Shown: in pieces, positions 56,581 to 64,000 of the stretch
Layout of the letters: every line of letters begins with the position of its first letter
How positions within the stretch are numbered: position 1 is the stretch's first letter
Assembly (NCBI GenBank): GCA_023634235.1
Contig: JAMKCF010000004.1
Location: 7,481,202-7,545,201 of the forward strand
Direction of reading: 5' to 3'
Length of the DNA stretch: 64,000 nucleotides
Source: Pisaster brevispinus
Lineage: Eukaryota; Echinodermata; Asteroidea; Forcipulatida; Asteriidae
Translations under genes and position numbers: made by a program
The notes under the pieces: generated by a model
What the model was told of the DNA's origin: nothing
Seen by the model: only the letters and a program-made list of their open reading frames with translations
Database searches by the model: none

Positions 56581-57908
56581 ATGGGGGACAAACCAAAATA
56601 ATAGACCAAATCTTAGGTAACGTTTCCTAATCTGTGTGAACATTGTCTTCTAGCTTTCGATAGTTTGTACGTAATCCTTAAAATGAAGCAATAATTAAAA
56701 ACCAGAATCAAGTGTTTGCGCTTCATTTTGATCAGACGAAAACGCTTCACGCTGTTGATTATTTGTTTCCTTCTACATGCAATTCTCCATGTAATGTATA
56801 TAAGTATATTTATTAACGGCAAAAGTTTTAGTGTTTGCTGTCCTGTACATTTCAACGATATTCCACACTGGTGTTGTACATCAAAACTACTGTAAATTTT
56901 TTCTCAATTTTTGATATTTGATAGTTAGCAGTAATGTTAAGTTGTGTGTTTATAATTCTTATTAGAAAAAAAGGACCCAATGTCTGTAGTGACAAAAAAA
57001 AAAACCAACCCCAAAACAAAGTCAAATAAAATGTCAGATATCAGATGTTTCCAAGATATATTTATACTACGTTTCTCCATCATTTAAAAGTAACAATAAT
57101 TAATTGTTATTCAATTTTTAATCTTGACTATAATAACTTGTGCGATGTAGTCTAGAAGTTTTATTTGATGGCAGTATTATCCTTGATCTCAGTCACAAGA
57201 TGTGCAGATTTGTAAAGGAATCAGTCAGTAAAGTTTTAAAAAACCCAGCCAAGTTGAAAAAGAGATAGCTTTTGTAAACTTCCAACCAACCGAAATGACA
57301 CGTAGTATAATTGAAAAAAGTGGTAAAGTCCTCGGGTTTTGCGAGAGCAGAGTCCCGTAGGCTAAATGACGACAAAGGTGACTGTCTGCATCTTCTGTCT
57401 TTTCCATGCTCCTTGCTTTTTTACTCCAAGGCAGCTTTTCCACTCGACTGTTTCTCTTAACACTAATAGTGTTGCTTGGGTGTTGTGTTGTCATCTATCT
57501 TTTGAGAAAGACTATGCTAGTGTCAAACCAAAAGGACTTTTTGCAAATTTAGTGAGCTTGATAGATTGACCATAAGGCAAAGTCAAAGGCATACATTGTA
57601 TCTAGTTTTTAAAAAGAGAATGGTTTTACTTTATCTGTTTGTTTCCCCCTTTTGTTTTGTTTTGAGGGGATGGGGGTGGGGGAACCTTTTTGCGAAAGCT
57701 AAGTGCGCTAACTAGGAACATGGCTTTCCAAGGCTGTACCCAACATAAAGAAAATAACATTAATGGACACATTACTTTATTCATGTATTCAGAAATAAGG
57801 AGCAGTCGTGACTAAAAACAGTCTGAAACAAAAGCAAGATATGACTTATTTATTTACTAGCCTATGTCATACACGGATAAACAACAACTGGTTAACATCT
57901 CTGACTAT

Positions 57909-58106
57909 GAACTAGCCTTTAGTCAAGGCGCTCGCGGCAACCCGGATGGTGTTCATCATGCACATCTACAACCGGGGACATGAAAAAAGACTCCTCTCTT
58001 AAATAGTCTCTTGCTCTCTTTTGGTGTTGGGGGTTTGTGGCGCTGTGTGTGATCTACATGTATGCTATCCAGGTTTCCGCGAGCGTCTTGACTGAAGGCT
58101 AACTAT
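57909..58106. repeat. Foldback element with about 37-bp terminal inverted repeats
   Basis: Left ACTAGCCTTTAGTCAAGGCG then CTCGCGGCAACCCGGAT; right ATCCAGGTTTCCGCGAGCGT then CTTGACTGAAGGCTAACT. About 200 bp, non-coding. Confidence 0.85.
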
Positions 58107-58177
58107 TGTTAGCATTATATGAGTGACAAACCTTACCGATGCTATCTCATTGCATTTTCTCTGAATAATTCAGTGCA

Positions 58178-58204
58178 TTATTATTATTATTATTATTATT
58201 ATTA
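58178..58204 (+). repeat. TTA microsatellite
   Basis: About nine TTA units; similar tracts flank the element at 12.6 and 14.9 kb. Confidence 0.9.
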
Positions 58205-59751
58205 GACAATATTTTTTCCAAAAACTTATCTACATGAATATGTCTTATGAAGAGAACAAAATCGGATTTGAAACAAATTGTACTTTTAAAAATGCCACCT
58301 TGGAACCCTTATCGTCAAAATGGATAACAGCAATGGTAAAAGCAAAGTTTGGATGACGATTATAATCTCGCCCAAGGGTATCCCGATTGAGGACCTTTGA
58401 TATCCTCAAGGGGAGAAGAGGGTTTCCGATTGGGGCAGAATGTCCCAATCGAGGTAACATGAGTCATAATGACCCACCATAAAATATCTCTTAATAATAC
58501 GGTATTTTTTAGTAAGTCAGCTGGCTTTTTTCCGTAACTTGGATATGCAACGAATAATTTACACTGTGGTGTATGTGAACTACATTATTTTTAATGCAGA
58601 AAATGATAATCTTATAGATGACAGTACTTAAATGACGTATCATAAAAAGCGCCCTCTTTGACGGCCGGTTCTGTGTACAAAAACAAACCTTAATCTGAGA
58701 AATGTTGATGTTGAGAATTTAAATGCAAATAAACCATTACATCACCATTGTACTTATATAATCATTGGGTCGTGTTTGTGTGACTGCTGGGAACTTAACC
58801 TTTTGTATGCGACTTGTTTTTGAGACTTGTCGAGACCTTTTCTAATCTAGCTTTCATTGTATTTGCACCCCCCCCCCGGAATGTCAGCGCAGAAGTATAT
58901 GCTCCTATCCCCAAACCATCCTCCCCTCCCCCATCCTGCTTCACTGGCCCGCCAAGAAATATGCCTCCTTGATCCACCCCTGCCATACAAACACACCCTT
59001 CCCATGCCGGTGGATCTTTCTCAAGTTGCAGAACTATTGATAGTGGGCAGATTGGGGATAATTATGTTAGTGAAACAAGCATGAAATTTGGCGCTCAGTC
59101 GGAATATGTCATGGGAAAGATAGCTATTGGCCCATCGCAGATTTGTCAACTAAAGACTAAACGTAGAATAACAAGCACTTTTCAAAATGACTATCAACGT
59201 TTGCTTGATATTTTGCCTATAATTTGGTCGAAACTGCAATGGCCGTATAGCCAAATATCTTTCTCAATACATACTCCAACTTCATGTATGCTCGTATCAT
59301 CATCTAAGGCACAATATCCATCATCTACCTGCTGCCGTTCTATGAAGTAGATTTCTTGTAATTTTGTATGTTAATAGTAACTTCCGTGAGAAACAAAATC
59401 CTACACATAAAATTAACTCCCGACTCATGTAAAGTTCCTACAAAAACTAAAGCAGGTAATCTTCGTTGGAAACAGTATGGGAAGTGAACAACAGCTCGTG
59501 ATTGAAAAGGACTGCTGCCACGCCCTCCCCCCCCTTGAAACAAAGATTACAATTTCATGACCCCTCTCTCCCCGTAGCTCTTTGTTCTCTCTCCCCATAG
59601 CTAAAAATACAATTTACTCATTATCTATGTTTAATGTAGCTTTTAAAACTAATTCTTTAATTAAAATTATACATTAAAAAGGCACTGCCCTCGTGATAAT
59701 GATACCGAAGGAGGGCGTTGTTAGCATGCAGTAACTCGATGAGAGTTCATA

Positions 59752-59896
59752 ATAGACTGTGCAAGTCTCGAGCGTATTCGAACATTGGGATCCGTTAAAG
59801 CGCGTGAGTTTGTTTCTTTAACGCGTTAAAGCAATGTACGTGGGACCACAGTGGTCCCCAAAATGTTCGAATACGCGCGAGACTTGCACGGTCTAT
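59752..59896. repeat. MITE-like element with about 35-bp terminal inverted repeats and nested palindromes
   Basis: Left ATAGACTGTGCAAGTCTCGA then GCGTATTCGAACATT; right AATGTTCGAATACGC then GCGAGACTTGCACGGTCTAT. Inside are the perfect palindromes TTTAACGCGTTAAA (about 59816-59829) and GGGACCACAGTGGTCCC (8-bp arms, 1-base loop). Confidence 0.9.
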
Positions 59897-60335
59897 AGAC
59901 CCCTTGCATATGACGTCACACTCTCAAAAAGTGCCCTCACTGAGGCCAAATGGAGGCAGATCATTGGTCTTTGTGTGTAGAAACGTACTTGTAGCGTTTC
60001 GCTTTATGCAATGTGTCTAATTCCATGCACCTGCTTTGATTATGACGACGACAGCGGCCCTTTAAATTGAAGGTATGTCCTTTATAATAATGTAAAATAT
60101 ATACATTTTTATTTGGCATGTTTTATGCACTCTTCGGCAGTTAGAAAAGACAGGGAGCGTCAAGCGCCCTCTGCGTCAGTTTTTTTTTATAGGTTGAATA
60201 GCAAACTCGGAAAGTAAAGGCTATTTAGAACCGGTGCACAAAGGGGTCTAGCATCTTTTGTTTTGTCTCAAACCGTGTCAATTTTTATGGTTCATAAAAG
60301 GACGATATGACGTCATAAAATGAGTCTTCCTTTGA

Positions 60336-60341
60336 TTTATT
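60336..60341 (-). terminator. Candidate polyadenylation signal for the C-type lectin
   Basis: Minus-strand AATAAA (plus-strand TTTATT) about 350 bp downstream of the lectin stop codon. Confidence 0.3.
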
Positions 60342-60690
60342 GTTACTGGTTAATTGAGGGGAAAGTTACTGTCGGTGGAGTTGCGTTTCCAATAAAACAC
60401 AAACACTCCCAAACTGTAACTTACCGAAACACAGTCAATACTGACCAATAATCGTTGATGTAAAGAGTATAATTTATATAGAAATCTGTTGTCAATTTAC
60501 TATGCAGACAATTCGAGTGTTTCTCCTTGGGTCGGCTATTTTGTATTTTGTCAGTTGTTGAAAGAAAAAGCAAGTATATCCATCTCAGTATCGTTCTTGT
60601 CAGCATCCTCACGAGTGACGTCTTTGAACTGGCAAATCTGCTCCCCGCTGCTGCGAAGTCGTATAGTGAAGAAGCGGCAGTGGGATTGAA

Positions 60691-61218
60691 TCATGCGAAG
60701 CGGCCGGTGGTGTCTGCCTGAAGGCAGTACAGGCTGATTGGCGGGCTGGTTGGTGCGACGGCAGGGCGCTGGCAAACTACATATTCCTTCGTGTGACATT
60801 GTCCGTCATTCCAACGACCCTTGTAAGAAGGATTCATCTTTGCACAATTTTCACCCGGATAACCATTGGGTTCTCCTGGATACCAGTTGAAGAAACTACA
60901 CTCTTCGTCTCCCATACCAGGCTGCACCCACTTGCCTTCTTCCTTCATATCAGTACAGCCGATATAAACTGCTCCTTCTGCGACTTTATTGACTATCTCC
61001 CAGATAAACTGATGCTGTGTAAGTGACGTAGGACTTGCAACGCGGCCGCCCATAGCGGTACAGTTGATGACTGCGAAATTAAAATTCATTTTCGCCATCA
61101 ACGACTTGTAGCACGACTCGCCAAACATTACCCACTCGGAGGGACAGATCAAACCTTCATTGCAGCTCGATACCACGAAATAAAAGGCAACAGCGAACAG
61201 TACAACTAGGGTCCTCAT
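60691..61218 (-). CDS. Secreted C-type lectin, 175 residues, single exon
   Basis: Ca2+-dependent sugar-binding protein, probably secreted. Residues 1-19 are a hydrophobic signal peptide (MRTLVVLFAVAFYFVVSSC). One C-type lectin domain runs from about C25 (CPSEWVMFGESCYKS) to C149. C25-C36 is the long-form disulfide; C53-C149 and C125-C141 match the two canonical pairs; C88 and C107 may form an extra one. The sugar-site motifs are intact: E116-P117-N118 and W136-N137-D138; EPN predicts mannose-type specificity (family knowledge). IGCTD at 86-90 replaces the common WIG motif. A tail of about 23 residues with one more cysteine follows the domain. The frame is uninterrupted, so the gene is intronless or this is its main exon. 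It is on the strand opposite SRPK and convergent with it. A minus-strand AATAAA lies 350 bp downstream. Likely innate-immune or adhesion role, by inference. Confidence 0.9.
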   Translation of the reverse strand: MRTLVVLFAVAFYFVVSSCNEGLICPSEWVMFGESCYKSLMAKMNFNFAVINCTAMGGRVASPTSLTQHQFIWEIVNKVAEGAVYIGCTDMKEEGKWVQPGMGDEECSFFNWYPGEPNGYPGENCAKMNPSYKGRWNDGQCHTKEYVVCQRPAVAPTSPPISLYCLQADTTGRFA

Positions 61219-62806
61219 GATTTACATCAGAATTAATGCAATTAGAAAGAAAGATGTAGAAGCCTCTCTGGTGGAGATAAATCGACAATGTGATAACCTA
61301 GCCGGCTTCGCTAGGAAACTCCAACTTGCATGAACGTGGCATTGCCTGCTTTGGTACAATCAAGTAACAGTAACTGGCTGTTAATATTATGCATCCAATC
61401 TTTTCAAGTATGTGCGTCATGTTGCTATGGTGATCTTATTCTTATCTTTTTCAGCTTCTAATTCTATGAACCGTCAATTCATAGACAGGAAATTCGACGA
61501 AAGGTACTAGTAAACACGATCTTTTGGGTAAATATTCGCACAGTGGTCATTGCGTCTTACTTAAGCGAAGGCCTTGACGGGAGTAAATTTATTTCCAAGA
61601 GTCTAGTTTAACAAACACTGCATCCAACCAATCTGTACACAGTTCGCGTTTTGCATGTAAGCAGTGGCGTAACTAGACATTTTTATGGGGAGGGGTGCAA
61701 GCGGGGGCCAAAGAAATGATTTGGAGGAACGCAAACCATTCGCATCAAACCATTCGTTGGGGTTGGGTGGTGCCCCCCCCCCGTCCCCTGCTGGTTACGC
61801 CTTTGCATTCGAGGGATATAATGCAGACTCATCTCGGGCCATGATCAGATAGCGGTTATCGAACTAAGCAACCAGTGATTTTTGAAGTCTCAAAATGCTA
61901 CGAAGTTTGATGCAATTAGTAATTAAACGTATTCTTGACCGTGTGGCTATTCACGTCCATGGCGTGAAGCTACGTAACAGTGTTAGTACTGAGACCAAAC
62001 CTAAAACGAGAGGTGTAGTAACGTCTTCAAGCAAAAAATAATAAAATATTCTACAATTATAAATAAATGTTAAAGTCTCCGATAATACGTGTCAGGGGAG
62101 TGACGTAGTTTGTCAGCTACATACCCGCAGTTAACTGTAATTTTGATCGTCTGCTGCATGCTGCGTGTGCATAATGTTTGTATGTAATCAATGTAATTTG
62201 TGTACACGTGTGAATGGATGCGGGGTCAAAGGTACATTTGGCAGGATGGTATCTGGCGTTATTCTCGAGCCTCGAAGTGTGACGTCACATGTTCAGTCTA
62301 AATGAGCCCTGCTTTGATCATAACTACGACAATGTCCTTTTTAGTGGCACCTCCCGATTTTGTCCAAAATTTTTTAACATTTTTTTTTCTCTGAATGAAT
62401 TTTGACAGAATGATGATGCCGTTTTAAAATGAAAAACGAATATACGCATATGCCACGGATAAGGCACGACATGCACATTGTTTGTATGTGGCTGATGGAT
62501 GTAATTTATTGTCAGTAGCCCTAGTTTTAACTAACGACACCTACTCATTAGTGGATGTTCGTGTTCAATGCCATACCTTACAAATGAAAGATTGTAACTA
62601 TAAAGAAGCTATTTAAAATTTTAATCTAAATTTTCGGGTCAAATCAGCCGAAATTCGGAACTTTAAGGACTGTTTTTTTGTTCACTATTGTTCACTTGTT
62701 ATTCTTACAAATGCCAATCACCCAAATGGTTTAAAGTTCTTTTTTTAAAAACAATGGCAGAAGCCGTCTAGAGAAATGCAAATTTTTGTCATTGCCATTG
62801 CCAAAG
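61219..62806. other. Sequence between the lectin and the PAN-like exon
   Basis: No coding signal. It would contain the lectin promoter (minus strand), but no clear TATA box sits at a usual distance from the start codon. C-run at 61772-61782 and an element edge near 62278. Confidence 0.5.
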
Positions 62807-63014
62807 TCATTGTGTGTCCGTCAACTCACATACGGCATGTTCCGGATAATAGTTAATGAATTGGCAACTTTCGTAGGTGCCACAGATTGATGCACACATG
62901 ACAACGTTGAGGGCGTTACTGATATTGAGCATCACGTGGTCCTGGGCGCACGCGTCATCCTTTAGGCGCCACACTAGTGATGACGTAAAACGAGTAGGCG
63001 TTGCTGTCGACTTG
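62807..63014 (-). CDS. Exon with PAN/apple-like domain, gene otherwise unseen
   Basis: The minus-strand reading from an acceptor (GTGCTTTCTTTATAG before 63014) encodes a short leader and then LVWRLKDDACAQDHVM, followed by MCASICGTYESCQF and YYPEHAVCEL, ending DTQ-stop. The spacing W-x5-AC-x-x-DHV ... C-x3-C-x5-C-x-F ... VCEL matches PAN/apple modules of secreted and adhesion proteins (disulfide-bonded, ligand-binding). Only one such module is visible and no signal peptide is identified, so upstream exons probably lie beyond 63.1 kb. The 3' boundary is ambiguous: GTGAGT occurs inside the VCEL codons and would be a perfect donor, in which case the exon ends after 'HAV' and the stop is not used. 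Confidence 0.55.
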
Positions 63015-64000
63015 CTATAAAGAAAGCACGTGCGTTGTGGTGTGTCTACGTGGGTTGAGTAAAGTATAAATATAGAATAAAAACTAAAATACACTCCAGC
63101 AAAATAAATTTCTGAAAAGAATGCTATATGGACACAAAGTGTTTTTAGAAAAATAGTAGACTTTGAAGCAAAAGGTTTACTTGGCGTTTGTCTGGTACTG
63201 ACGTGATATCAGTGCTGCAAAATATAATTCCGGCAAATATTGTTCACATTATTCCCGACAAAAATGTTCAATCCCTTCTGTAAACTTCCACAGCAAACGC
63301 GTATTGGTAAACGACCAACATGGCCTAATTTCATGGCTCTGCTTACCGTCGAATTCTTCGCTAGTTGTGTAAGCAAATTATGCCTACACGTGCAATCGAT
63401 ATCACGTGCTTATACCATATAATGATGGAGTGAGTGCACATTAAACCGAATCATTAAAAGCTGAGTTATTCACTCCAGTGTTGCAGGATTTACAAAATTA
63501 TTGTCAGATTGTAAAAGGTGCATATGATTATTAATTGTTTTTATTCGGTGCTCGATATGTAGCATGATGCCCCCCGATTCTATAGACCTTATGCATTGAT
63601 GTCATACAGCAGCCATCTTAGAGGTAAGTCGATGATGAAACAATGGAAAACCCACAGATTTGTACGCGCGGCACTCATGACTGGCCAATGAACATTGTCC
63701 TTTTGACCTCTAGGTGAGGGCGCCCCACCCAAATGACGTCAAATGCATAAGGTCTGTTGTGTATAGACCATGTGACCTATGACATCACATGTTTACAAAA
63801 GAGCCACAGAGCATGGACTTACTGCAGGCACTTTGCACACAGCTCAATGGAAGAATACAACAAATCTTATGTTTTATGGAGATCGCACTCAACTTTTGAT
63901 ATGAAGAAAGGGGGACATCTCAAAAGCTGTACAGCTGTTGCTTTTATTAATTTTGAATTTATGTGAAAATTATGACACAAAATGTAAATTTTCCCATTTA
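63015..64000. other. Upstream flank of the PAN-like exon
   Basis: Contains the foldback at 63575-63760 and a degraded GCTTACCG repeat at 63320-63410. No further PAN-like or signal-peptide exon found before the window ends. Confidence 0.5.
63575..63760. repeat. Foldback with TATAGACCTTATGCAT ends
   Basis: Left TATAGACCTTATGCATTGAT then GTCAT; right ATGACGTCAAATGCATAAGG then TCTG. A second element with similar edges (TCTATAGACCCCTTGCATAT and GACGTCAC ... AAAGGGGTCTAG) spans about 59890-60252, and a third edge (TGTGACGTCACATG) lies at 62278. Confidence 0.75.

Larger units (their letters stand above)
54560..60335. other. Intergenic DNA between convergent SRPK and lectin genes
   Basis: Holds the tRNA-derived elements at 55.4 and 56.4 kb and foldbacks at 57.9 and 59.75 kb. 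No supported exon. The short open frames at 55.6-56.3 and 59.1-59.35 kb lack codon or domain evidence. Confidence 0.55.

Overview
This is an animal (metazoan) genomic window. Exons are short and flanked by GT/AG introns, more than 80% of the sequence is non-coding, and dispersed repeats, foldback elements and microsatellites are dense. I see no bacterial operons. The strong excess of the self-complementary word ACATGTACATGT, the many short foldback transposons with 'GGGCCCAATTTCATAAAGCTGCTTAAGC'-type ends (word quoted in part, by description), and a C-type lectin and a PAN-like exon side by side suggest a marine deuterostome, probably an echinoderm such as a sea star. That assignment is inference.

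Region by region. 1-34.5 kb has no gene I can name. It holds copies of several repeat families, a 2.4-kb element built around about nine 130-bp tandem units (12.55-14.94 kb), a foldback with telomere-like TTAGGG repeats (16.5 kb), a perfect 21-bp inverted repeat (21.5 kb), and weak coding-like segments near 7 kb. 34.56-53.09 kb (+) carries fifteen coding exons of an SR-protein kinase (SRPK1/2/3 family). The exons join in frame into about 793 residues ending at a stop codon. The first coding exon(s) lie further upstream and were not found. Introns and the presumed 3' UTR are full of the same repeats seen elsewhere.

53.1-60.3 kb is the SRPK 3' region and intergenic DNA with repeats, including tRNA-derived elements. 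60.69-61.22 kb (-) is an uninterrupted 175-residue secreted C-type lectin with EPN and WND sugar-binding motifs. 62.81-63.01 kb (-) is one exon with a PAN/apple-like cysteine pattern. The lectin and PAN-like exon are on the strand opposite SRPK, so SRPK and lectin are convergent.

Functionally the kinase (nuclear/cytoplasmic splicing-factor phosphorylation) and the lectin/PAN pair (secreted recognition) are unrelated neighbours. The least ordinary features are the SRPK spacer, encoded by four consecutive exons that each start and end in phase 1, the 130-bp-repeat element with its terminal hairpins, the telomere-repeat foldback and the perfect 21-bp hairpin. I did not find a convincing new multi-gene system. 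Splice sites and element ends are read by eye and unconfirmed by transcripts or alignments.
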